A DNA stretch of 64,000 bases from NCBI RefSeq assembly GCF_019279795.1, contig NC_056731.1, positions 860,984,499 to 861,048,498 of the forward strand, given 5' to 3'. A program made the translations under genes and the position numbers. This document shows positions 55,668-64,000 of the stretch, one piece after another; the stretch's first letter is position 1; every line of letters begins with the position of its first letter. Origin of the DNA: Protopterus annectens (taxonomy: Eukaryota; Chordata; Ceratodontiformes; Protopteridae). A model generated the notes under the pieces. The model was given only the letters and a program-made list of their open reading frames with translations, made no database searches and was not told the origin of the DNA.

Positions 55668-55920
55668 ATTTTTATTTACTTATTTAACATTTTTTAACTG
55701 GGAAAGTCTGACTGGGAATGAGCCAATTTTCAGCGGAGGCCCAGGGAGATACGCTCCAGACACATGTCTTTTTTAACGTGGGAGGAAACCGGAGCACCTG
55801 GAGGAAACCCACACGAATGCAGGGAGGACATGCAGACTCCTCACAGAAGACACCCCAGCCAAGAATCGAACTGGAGAACCTCTTGCTGTGAGGCGACAAT
55901 ACTAGCCCTGCACCACTGTG
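55668..55920 (-). mobile_element. V-head SINE with L2-type tail (tail B)
   Basis: On the minus strand: head cagtggtgcagggctagtat, then cgcctcacagcaagagg and a B box gttcgattctt. The core gaggagtctgcatgtcctcc, tttcctccaggtgctccgg follows, then the tail gcgtatctccctgggcctcc, gctgaaaa, ttcccagttaaaaaatg and AAATA repeats. It has the same architecture as 16164-16434 but is more diverged. A weak duplication (gtatattttta / gtatatcttta) flanks it. Confidence 0.88.
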
Positions 55921-55921
55921 T

Positions 55922-57554
55922 GTATATCTTTAGCATGAAGATGAAAATACTTTATCCCTAACTAATTGTCAGTGCACCACATCACTTCAGTACAGTAAAG
56001 AATGCATAGATCAACAAAACTGACTCTAGGAACTGTGATTCCTACATTGATATCAGTAAGAAGCAATTCCTTTAGTGGCAGAATCCTCTCATTTTTATCA
56101 CTTGCATTTGTTTCTCCTCAGCAACAGCTGGCAGCAGATTCTTTAGACTGTGCTTAGGGAATCCACTTCAAAATCTGGTCCTCAGCCTACCTCTGGCTAC
56201 AAGGTGCAGGGGGATAGATCCCTGACTGTGATTCAGGTGACCAGATTTCACTTAGCAACCTCAACACTGGTGTCAGGCTGGGAGCGAGGGGGAGCAGTGA
56301 AGAGGTGTAGCTCATTTGCCTCTCCAAGGGAGGAGGGGAGGGTTGAAAGTGCTTTGGGAGCACATGGGGAAGTGCAGTTTCCCTGTTGGAAACTGGAGAA
56401 GTCACTCCCCATGCTTCAGAGAAAATGGTGTGGATGCTTGTTGGAAAATCCCTTACAAAACTGAGGGACAATCAGCAAGGACAGCCTATTGCATGGCTTT
56501 CTTCAGCTGCTTACCAGGTATGCATGTGGAGAGATGGGGCTAAATGTAAAAACCTCAGATTACCCATGATGGTTGCCTGAATCATGGCCCCTCCTGATCA
56601 ACTCTAATCCCAGTTATGGGCATGAATGGGTCAGTTGGCTGAGAGGGAACTGATGATCAGTAGATAACAAGAGCAAAAAAAAAAGCAGGAATACTTGTTT
56701 CTGTGGTGGCGAGTGTTTCACATCATTTGGAAAGAGATTAAAGCAGTTGCTACATCAATTTGTAATTAAGATCAGAGGCCATGCTACAATGATGTGGTGC
56801 ATCAGCAAATGGAGAGAAAGAAAGTAACGCTAATTTGACAATGGGCAATATAGCATGAAGGGTTCCTGGCTGCAGTTTACCTTCTGTGACAGCAGAACCT
56901 CTTAGCAAACTCCCTCTGCAAACAGGTATTACTAGTACACCGCACAGAGGACTACAGTGCTCAGGTTTGACCACAAATTCAGCACCAGCTTTTAAGAGCC
57001 AGCATCTCACTAAAGACCATTCAGGAATCATGATGATGGATTGGATAGCTGATCTCACCCCCCAACACTTTGCTCCCAGGGCAGTTGATGCCTTCTGTCC
57101 ACCCTAGCAAAGCTACAGGCCCAAAGTCTGGTGTATGCCTTTGCCCTGTTCCTCTAATTCAGAAGACACTTTTCAAGGCCAGAATTAATCTGTTTCTTAT
57201 AGGCCAGTCTGGTTAAGTCAGCCTTGCTTCTTTCTCTTCCTACCAGTGCAGCATAGTTCTCTGTCACTTCCTTAGATGCCTCTGAAAGAGTCATTGTAGC
57301 TCTGCAACAAGCAGGGTTCTACATCCCAGATTGAAGTCTCTCATCCTTTCACTTTGGAGGATGGGATTTTAATCCCAGCAGTTACTTGTTTTCCTCAGAA
57401 GTGCTTAAAATTTTGAATGAGGTCAAGAGACTGAGTACAAGAAAGCCTTAAATTCAATAGGAGAAAAGGTTTGTGGTTTGGGCATCATCCCAGGGTTAAG
57501 ACCTTCTTAACTGCTCAGTTCTAAGACATTTAGAGCATTTTAGTTATATATTGT
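55922..57554. other. Unassigned DNA
   Basis: Several short overlapping ORFs but no motif I recognise. A stretch near 57260-57330 reads SLDASERVIVALQQAGFYI and could be a decayed mobile-element protein; I cannot name it. Confidence 0.35.
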
Positions 57555-57635
57555 CATTTGTTTACCAGGCTAATCCAACTGGGTGTAGAAAGACACTTTT
57601 TCAGTAGAGGTTTGGGAAGAAAAGCTCCAGTACAA
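57555..57635 (-). mobile_element. L2/SINE-type 3' tail fragment
   Basis: On the minus strand: ctggagcttttcttcccaaa, cctctactgaaaaag, ctggtaaacaaatgac. It matches the conserved 3' tail of L2-clade LINEs and tail-B SINEs. Body sequence is absent. Confidence 0.65.
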
Positions 57636-58499
57636 TTTACAATTAATAATTACACTTGCTGAGAGTTATAAAACAATACAAAGTAGTGAAAGATAACTGC
57701 ATAAAGTGTAAAAAAAGAAAGATGTATTATATAATACTGTACAATGCAATTTTAAAATAGCAGTGCAATATTATGAAATTTTGTGCTGACGTTATAATAC
57801 AGAAATGATGGAGCCACAAAGAAAATATGAGGAGAAAAAATATGAGGTGATAAAGTAAAAGGATTTTTCATTAATGTAGCTGAGATCTTGGTTGGTAAAC
57901 TGACAGTAGAAAAAGAGGTGGTAAGATTAGAAAGTTAAGAAAAGAGAAAGAACAGGAAAGATAAATGAAAAAGTACTGTGGAGGGATGAGAAATAAAACA
58001 AAAAACAGTGTATGTTAGTGACAATGAGTGCTATATAGTTGAGACAAGGAAGAAAGTGAAGGATCGTAGTGTATATAAGGATGTCTTGTGAAAAAAGTAG
58101 TGAGGTGAAAAGACCAGAGTGAGAATAGGACATTGAAAATTGATTTCACCTGATGTATAACTTTTGATTTAATTGAAAAGTAGTAGTTTGTGATTTCTAG
58201 CTTAGAATGGGTTGGGGTTAAGTGGATTTAACCAAGAGATGAGCAGGAGTATGATATCTACTTAGCAGATTCTTCTTTATGTGAGGTTTAAATGAGTTTA
58301 GGTTGTTGATTTGTTTCAGAGAGAGAAGAATGGAGTTCCATTCCTATGAAACACAATTTGAGAAAAGTGAGTTACCTGCTAAATTATAGGCTTTAATAAT
58401 AGCAAGCAAAGACTTGTCCCAAGATCTGAGCTCTCAGTTTTGAAGCTGAAATACGCATGTATTACTTAATTTTATTTATTTATTACATTATACTGCAGC
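57636..58499. other. Unassigned AT-rich DNA
   Basis: Purine-rich on the plus strand around 57830-58000; nothing else recognised. Confidence 0.4.
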
Positions 58500-58612
58500 A
58501 GGGCTAGCCACCTGGTGGTGTAAATCTTGGCTGTAGGTGATTGTCACTGGTGAAGTGACATCCCATCCCCATTGCAAAAATGGGAAAAAGGAGTTGTGGA
58601 TGGATGGATGGA
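58500..58612 (+). mobile_element. RTE-type LINE 3' tail fragment
   Basis: It shares gaagtgacatcccatcccc, then aaaaatgggaaaaaggag with the RTE 3' end at 37375-37420, and ends in a (GGAT)n tract. Coding sequence is absent. Confidence 0.55.
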
Positions 58613-58750
58613 TTTATTAACTTGGGTAAATGAACAGGTCCGTAGATCCTTTTTAGCTATGACCTAGAAGGCTTAGGTAGCAAAAACAATCATAACAAAG
58701 TGTTAAAGAAAATACAAAGATCAATTCACGTAAGGTTCAGCAAGGCATCC

Positions 58751-58756
58751 TTTATT
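58751..58756 (-). terminator. Polyadenylation signal of the ERV LTR
   Basis: AATAAA on the minus strand within the LTR, downstream of the TATA box. Confidence 0.7.
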
Positions 58757-58822
58757 ACTTGCAGCAAGGAGACAAAGCATGTAGGTACAAGGTTTGTCTG
58801 ATTTTCAATAGCTCAGCCTGCT

Positions 58823-58831
58823 GCTTTTATA
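58823..58831 (-). promoter_or_regulatory. TATA box of the ERV LTR
   Basis: TATAAAAGC on the minus strand, 75-80 bp upstream of the AATAAA signal, consistent with U3/R organisation. Confidence 0.7.
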
Positions 58832-59162
58832 CAGTTCTTTGCACGTACACAGGAGGTGCTTATCAGGTAGTTGCTGACCTACAAAACATTTCTCAAAATT
58901 CAGTTTGACAACTGGGCTTAACCTGTCAAGCCCAGTTTTTGAGTAATGGTCCTTTAACTGTCTCTTCTTGACACAACATTTATCTGTTGCTAGTGTGCGG
59001 CCCCTATCTCAACATTCCATAACAAGAACAACAGACTTTCAGGCATCAGCAGCTTTTACAGAGACCACCAGTATTTACACATTTTACAAAGAATACATGT
59101 ATTAACTCTTAACCCTTTAGGTGCAGAATTGTACACTATACAATTTGTACATTTCTCTAACA

Positions 59163-59180
59163 TTCCCCCCCCCCCTTTTA
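59163..59180 (-). promoter_or_regulatory. Polypurine tract of the ERV
   Basis: On the minus strand: TAAAAGG and a run of eleven G, then AA, directly before the LTR start. It primes plus-strand DNA synthesis in retroviruses. Confidence 0.85.
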
Positions 59181-59281
59181 ATACTTTATTCTTATTGTTT
59201 AATGAGTCTAAAACAAGTCTATTTCATCTCTTGACCATTTCCATCCAGGGCCTTGCAGTCAGAGAGTCATTCGGCTTAGGC

Positions 59282-59975
59282 TCAAGAAAACAATTCCTCC
59301 GCTTCCAATTTTAGTAGTTCTTCATATTCAGTACTTTGTTGGTACAAGGTTTTTGTGACTGAGGCATCGATAGTGCTTTTTACCAATCCACGCATGCAGG
59401 GGACGCAACAGCATCCATAAAACACCAATATCGCTGCTCCAACGCAAATGGAGATCAACAGGTTCATCAGGACACTGCCCCATCCCCCAAACAATCTCTG
59501 GAAAAAGTCTGTCAGCGGGTTTTGACCTGGCTTGGTCAAGGCAGATACTTGCTGGATCACTTCGAGATGGTTATTTATTTTGTGTTCATTGTCTGGAATA
59601 AACGAACAGCATTCCTCCTGGATTAAAGCGCAAGTACTTCCTTTCGCCGCCAGGTGAAATCGAGAGCCATACGATTTTGAAGCACTACTGCTCTCCTAGC
59701 TGTCAGTTCATCTGTCACCAATTCTAGGGCAGAGAAGGTTGCGTTGCTCAATGTTTCAAGCAGCTTGGACAGCTTTCTCAGTTCCCAAATCGATTTTACT
59801 GCTCCGTACTGAGGTATTATGCCGGCCCAAGATATGACGTCATCACCGAGGTCCATGTGCGACAGTCCTTTGTCACTCACTTGAGCCAGATCATGATGAT
59901 ATATCCATGATGCGTCGATTTGGCCTACTGGATTAGCAGGTTTCTTGATCTCTCGAACGTTCCGGATTTTACCCT
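59282..59975 (-). pseudogene. ERV envelope, transmembrane-subunit part, frameshifted
   Basis: Minus-strand downstream part of a retroviral env gene; in a live virus the encoded TM subunit mediates membrane fusion. Visible in order are a helical ectodomain region (59880-59660), a cysteine motif of the CX6CC type (about 59632-59604) in a different frame, and a hydrophobic anchor (about 59475-59405) followed by a Cys-rich cytoplasmic start and an acidic tail ending at 59282. The frame changes near 59635. CX6CC is typical of gamma-type and related envelopes. The upstream part of the gene is separated by a 3.6-kb Penelope-like insertion, so this is a broken gene. Confidence 0.82.
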
Positions 59976-60050
59976 GTGGTAAGGCTGATACATGTCAAAT
60001 AGCGGGGACCAGGTAGCCCAAGAAACAGCTACAAAAAACAAATAATCTCC

Positions 60051-62821
60051 GTGGTATCCCCGAAGTCTCAAAACACAGGATTACCAGGACAACCGGGACC
60101 ACAGACAATCCAGCTACCAGGAGCAGCAACACCATCACAGAGACCAGTTTCTTCAGGAAGACCAATATCGACAGCACAGACATCAACCACCACACCAATA
60201 CCAAAGCCAGCACCAGTACCAGAACAAGAACGACGACCACCACCAGAGTCCCAGAACTTGTCCCTCTTACCAGGTCCCCCCATACCACAGCCACAGCGAG
60301 GAATACTACTACAACCCACCGAGATTCCAGAAAGCAGAGGAGGAATTCCAGAGGTCTTATACTCTATCCACAAACTCCCAGGGAGACAGGAGAACAAAAC
60401 AGTGGACAGGGGTGAGGGAAATACAATACCTGGGCAATCCCGACTGGAACCCCGACTACAACCCAGGTCCCAGGCTCAGACAGAGGAAACAGCCACAATA
60501 ACAGGTACAATAACAACAACAACAGGTACCACAATAACAGGTGCTCCACTTATCTGGAACCATTCTGTTAAAGCACTGACAGAAGAGGAAAAAAGTGTGT
60601 TTTCCAAAGGACTTACTTTTGTACCAAGCTGCAGGAGTGAGGTTGCTCAAGTACTAATAGACCTTAAAATGTTTGTGAGGAAGCTCAACTTAAGGGTACA
60701 GTTTCATGGCAAAAGTAATGACACTGAAAATAAGCCTATTGATGAAACTATAAAAAGTCCTAGCAGCTAGTGTCCACCACTACATCAAACACTAGCTGCT
60801 TTTGAAGTGAAATGTGAGATGGATATCAGGAAACTGCTTAAAAAACCTCCTAAGAAAAAACTTTATAACTTAACACAGGGAGAAAGAAAAGCATTGCTTG
60901 AGCTAGGCAATGATAAATCCAGGCGTGTAATGAAGGCAGACAAGGGAGAAGCTATACTTGTGACTGATACCACTAGCTACAACCAAAAGATAGAGAGCAT
61001 GCTGGAGGATAACAGATTTTATGAGTTATTTACCATGGATGACATAAAAAGAGCATATGATTTATGGAACACTAATCTCACCACATTATGGGAAGAAAAA
61101 CTTATCACTGAAAATCTTTATAATTATTTATGGAGCCCATGCCCACGTTTACCTTACTTTTTTGGAATACCAAAGCCACACAAGAACAGAGAAGACCCAC
61201 CTTATAGACCGGTGGTAGCAAGTGGAGGTTCCCTTACTGAAGCCAAGCCATTTACCTTGATTACTTGCTGAAACCTCTAGCAGAAAAGAATAAGTCATAC
61301 ATAAGAGATTCAATGGATTTTTTGAAGAAAATAAAAAACATTACAGTGGAAGCTGACAGTATTTTGGTAACTATTGATGTGGAATCCTTGTACACAGTGC
61401 TCCCTCACAGTTACTGTATAACAGCAGCTATGGAGTCTTTTAAGAAACATAATCAGGGTACACAGGCACAACTGCAAAAGTTAAGCAAGCTCATTAATCT
61501 TGTACTGGACTTCAATTTCTTTACTTTCAATGGCAAACACTACAAACAAAAACTGGTATAGCAATGGGGGCTGCCATGGCTCCCAGCATAGCTAACATAG
61601 CCCTGGGCAAATGGGAGGAGGACTTTGTGTTAAACAACACAGACTACATGCAGCATATCACATGCTATTTACGTTTTATTGACGATGTCTTTATTGTGTG
61701 GGAAGGTGACACCTTGCAGCTTGGAGATTTTATCACTTACCTCAATCAAATAACCCCCTTCCTGAAGTTTACCTCTTCCCATAGCTGTACTTCAACCACT
61801 TTCTTAGATATGCAGATTTCCAAGGGCATCAACAATAACAGAATCACCACTGATCTATTCAGAAAACCAACGAGGGTTAACTTATTACTCCACAGTAAAA
61901 GTCTACATCCTACAAAAACCAAGTATAATGTAGTGAAATCCCAAGGCTATAGATTAGCTCGAATTATCACAGAGATGGAACCATTTTTGAGAAACCTGAA
62001 CAACTTAGAGAATGATTTTCTAGTGAGAGGCTATGAAAGTCAGATGTTAAAAAAACATCCTGGAACCCATTATAGAACTGAAAAGGACTGAAGCACCTTC
62101 ACTCAACCTCCCAAGTAGAAAAATGTTAAGTAATCCCACAGAGAATAACAAATGCAAAAATAGCTGCATCCTGACATACACTTTGGATTATCAGAGTATC
62201 AAAAATATTATTGAAGAAAACTGGGACATTGTCACAGGAAACCCTTTTCTGATTAACATCTTAGGTGAAGCCCCATCATTTGTTTATAGGAAGGCCAGGA
62301 ATATTAGAAGTTTTGTTGAATTTAAACCTAGACCATGTGAGAAAAGCACTAAAAGATGTGAAACTAATTGTACATTTTGTATATCTATACAGCAAGGTGA
62401 TAGTTTTTATTGCCCTTATTTAAAGAAGATCATTAAAACCAGTGCAGGGGGTGACTGTAACACTAAAAAAGTAATTTACAGGGCACAGTGTAATGAATGT
62501 GATGCATTCTATGTGGGCAAGACTGTAAATAAACTCAAGCGAAGGATTTCATGTCATCTGTCAGAAATCCGCTCTGGATGTAAAAATAATGCACTAGCCA
62601 AACACCTTTCTCTTCATAAAAGACACACAGGTTTTAAGTTCCAGATCTTGGATCACATAGACATGGGTGATCTTGAAGGATACATCCCGAATATTCTGGA
62701 GAAACAGGAACTCATGTGGCAATTAAAGCTGAACTCTTTTAGAAAGCCTGGACTAAACTACTACTGTTCAATTAAAAGTGCACTGGAACTTAGAAAATTG
62801 CCACATTGTTTACATGATTAA
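60051..62821 (+). pseudogene. Penelope-like ORF: RT + GIY-YIG endonuclease, frameshifted
   Basis: It would encode one polypeptide that cuts DNA with a GIY-YIG nuclease and copies RNA with a telomerase-related RT. Order: a Pro/Gln/Thr-rich N-terminus (60051-60540); KSVFSKGLTFVPSCRSEV (60600); KADKGEAILVTD (60940); YRPVVASGGSLTEA (61204); VTIDVESLYTVLPH (motif A, 61370); GAAMAPSIANIAL (motif B, 61570); LRFIDDVFIVW (motif C, 61670); TTFLDMQIS; LFRKPTRVNLLLHSKSLHP. Then come a Cys-rich linker (CETNCTFC) and AFYVGKTVNKLKRR (GIY-YIG core, 62510). Frame breaks occur at about 60768 (stop), 61268, 61560 (stop) and 62091-62123. RT catalytic aspartates survive. Confidence 0.9.
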
Positions 62822-63020
62822 TTATTATTTTATTTTTTTTTTTCTACAAATTGGTTTTAAATACCATTTTAAATCATTTGAAATTTAAGTGTATATTTTG
62901 TTTCTATCATCATACATATATATTTTTTTATTTTTTTTCTGGTTCTCTTTTTTCCACTTTATTCAAAATGATGGTAATAACAATTCTAATTATACAATTA
63001 TATAGGTTTTTAGGGTTCTT

Positions 63021-63472
63021 GTACACAGACCTGAAGAAGTCTAGAAGGACGAAAGCGATCTTTGTTAACAATAGGTTATGAAAATAGAAACTGATTTTTA
63101 CATGCAAAATGTGTATGTGTATATTTATATATAATTTTTGATCACAAAATGAACTAAGGTTGATATATTTCCAGCCATGTAGTATATTGCCTTGTATAAA
63201 ATCACAGATTTAATAATTTGGTTAAATAAGATGTACCATTAAAGTACATTAGGACTATATATTATTATGACAGCTACTAGGTAGGGCAGGACCAGCTCGA
63301 ATGTCACACTGATGGGGGAAGGGATGTGAATTTAACATGTGTACCAATAACACTTTGTTTTACAGCACAATAAACCACTCCCATGCCTGATAAAAAGTAT
63401 ATATATATTTAGAAAGCTTGTGAGGAAATTATTACTCTATTTTTGTTTTATTTGGATCGCTTGTCTGTGTAC
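63021..63472 (+). ncRNA. Split hammerhead-ribozyme-like fold in Penelope 3' region
   Basis: Catalytic strand: GTACACAGAC (63021-63030), CTGAAGA (63031-63037), A plus hairpin GTCT/GGAC with loop AGAA (63038-63050), GAAA (63051-63054), GCGATC (63055-63060). Substrate strand 394 nt later: GATCGC (63455-63460), TT (63461-63462), GTCTGTGTAC (63463-63472). Stem I is ten perfect pairs and stem III six, plus A-U. The two unpaired or semi-paired U residues sit exactly where the NUH cleavage triplet (CUU) belongs. The extra A before stem II departs from the usual consensus, so cleavage activity is unproven. Penelope-like elements are known to carry hammerhead motifs. Confidence 0.8.
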
Positions 63473-63639
63473 TTAATAAAGGATTTTCGACTGGAAACAG
63501 ACTGCCTGCCTTGCTTGGATTACTTTTGAATACTTAGTAATGCTGTAGAATTATATATTTTCTATTATTACTTTTTGACTTGACGAGTTTACGTTCGCTA
63601 CTTCTACTACTATTGTCTGATCTGATTAATATACAGTGA

Positions 63640-64000
63640 TTAACTAGAAATATATGGACTGAAAATCTTCCACACAGTGAAGTTTCTTACACTGTTTTGT
63701 TCCAAGAAACAGCTACCAGACCAATTTCCTGGTAGCCATTTATAGGCTTTTCTTCCACACACGAAGTAGCAGCTTTCCACTTTGGCAGTGATATTGATAG
63801 GGCTTAAATGATCTCCCCTGTCTGCCAATCCTCGGAATATTTTCCTATAAACGACTTTTAATTCTTGGGTAAAATTAGTCGTGGTGTTTTCACCTTCCAA
63901 GAATCTCTTTACACGTGAGAAATTTGCCGAGCACTCAGCATTGTCTAGTGTACAGTTGTAATTTACTGTGATATTTATATATATATTTACTGTGATATTG
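63640..64000 (-). pseudogene. ERV envelope, surface-subunit part, continues past the window edge
   Basis: An open minus-strand frame running in from beyond 64000 and stopping at 63640. It has several N-glycosylation sequons (NTT, NFT, NIT, NWS), paired cysteines, and a KWLPGNWSGSC block like that found near the end of many retroviral surface subunits. Coding resemblance ends at the junction with the Penelope-like element, whose insertion separates it from the TM part at 59975-59282. Full gene length and the upstream genome are not visible. Confidence 0.7.

Larger units (their letters stand above)
58701..59162 (-). mobile_element. Endogenous retrovirus 3' LTR, 462 bp
   Basis: Read on the minus strand the LTR begins TGTTAGAGAAATG at 59162 and ends TTCTTTAACA at 58701, giving the TGTTA...TAACA terminal inverted repeat of retroviral LTRs. 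It carries a TATA-like TATAAAAGC (about 58831-58823) and a polyadenylation signal AATAAA (58756-58751). A polypurine tract lies immediately upstream at 59180-59163. The 5' LTR, gag and pol must lie beyond 64000. Confidence 0.9.
59985..63600 (+). mobile_element. Penelope-like element inserted in ERV env
   Basis: Plus-strand retroelement with an N-terminal region (60051-60770), RT (60807-62091), a Cys-rich linker and GIY-YIG-type endonuclease (62123-62821), and a 780-bp 3' region with a hammerhead-ribozyme-like fold (63021-63472). It lies between two halves of an oppositely oriented env gene. Exact ends are uncertain: env similarity stops near 59985 and resumes by about 63640. No 5' pLTR copy was recognised, so it may be 5'-truncated. 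Confidence 0.9.

Noticed and set aside
55922-57554. Possible host exon cluster (several overlapping ORFs of 60-104 codons)
   Set aside because: No conserved motif, no consistent splice signals and no codon bias visible by eye.
60068-60397. Minus-strand ORFs of 99-109 codons over the Penelope N-terminal region
   Set aside because: They are shadows of the Pro/Gln/Thr-rich plus-strand frame with biased composition.
59282-64000. Domesticated (syncytin-like) env gene
   Set aside because: A frameshift and a 3.6-kb Penelope-like insertion break the gene.

Overview
The window is repeat-dense DNA from a large vertebrate genome. I recognise no host protein-coding exon, RNA gene, CRISPR array or operon. 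The organism is inferred only from repeat content: V-type (HE1/DANA/Lun1-like) SINEs with a 'cctcacagcaagaaggtt' type head, CR1- and L2-clade LINEs, an L1, an RTE, several DIRS-type tyrosine-recombinase retrotransposons, Penelope-like elements, hAT DNA transposons and an endogenous retrovirus. This mix fits a giant-genome fish or amphibian. A lungfish is my best guess; salamander, caecilian or shark remain possible.

Layout. 0-4 kb: an old CR1-like LINE (minus), then a V-type SINE and a 260-bp MITE. 5.1-8.3 kb: a DIRS copy (plus). 9.4-11.1 kb: two V-type SINEs with target-site duplications (TSDs). 13.3-14.0 kb: an L1 3' end. 14.7-18.9 kb: a well-preserved CR1-like LINE (minus) holding a SINE flanked by a perfect 34-bp duplication, and joined head-to-head to a CR1 5' segment (plus). 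19.2-26.7 kb: a DIRS end, a CR1 tail and a near full-length L1 ORF2 (minus) split by an L2-clade LINE (plus). 28.1-28.6 kb: a Penelope-like fragment (minus). 28.6-34.4 kb: a DIRS copy split by an L2 fragment, ending in palindromic arms. 35.7-37.4 kb: an RTE LINE split by a tRNA-derived SINE. 40-43.6 kb: a CR1 copy, a 140-200-bp tandem array, and L1 and L2 3' ends. 44.5-47.6 kb: a non-autonomous hAT transposon with an 8-bp TSD, containing a SINE tail, a CA tract and a minisatellite. 49.4-53.8 kb: two more DIRS copies. 55.7 kb: a second chimeric SINE. 58.7-64 kb: the 3' LTR and env gene of an endogenous retrovirus (minus), with env broken by a Penelope-like element (plus).

The elements interact. 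Two SINE families carry 3' tails matching two LINE lineages in the same window: L2-type tails on a V-head SINE, and CR1-type tails on a tRNA SINE. This suggests those LINEs mobilise them. Nesting gives relative ages: L1 before L2, DIRS before L2, CR1 before the V-head SINE, RTE before the tRNA SINE, ERV before Penelope. The most striking signal is in the Penelope 3' region at 63021-63472: a hammerhead-ribozyme-like fold whose catalytic and substrate strands are exactly complementary but lie 394 nt apart. A related hammerhead-like core lies in the minus-strand Penelope fragment at 28121-28152.
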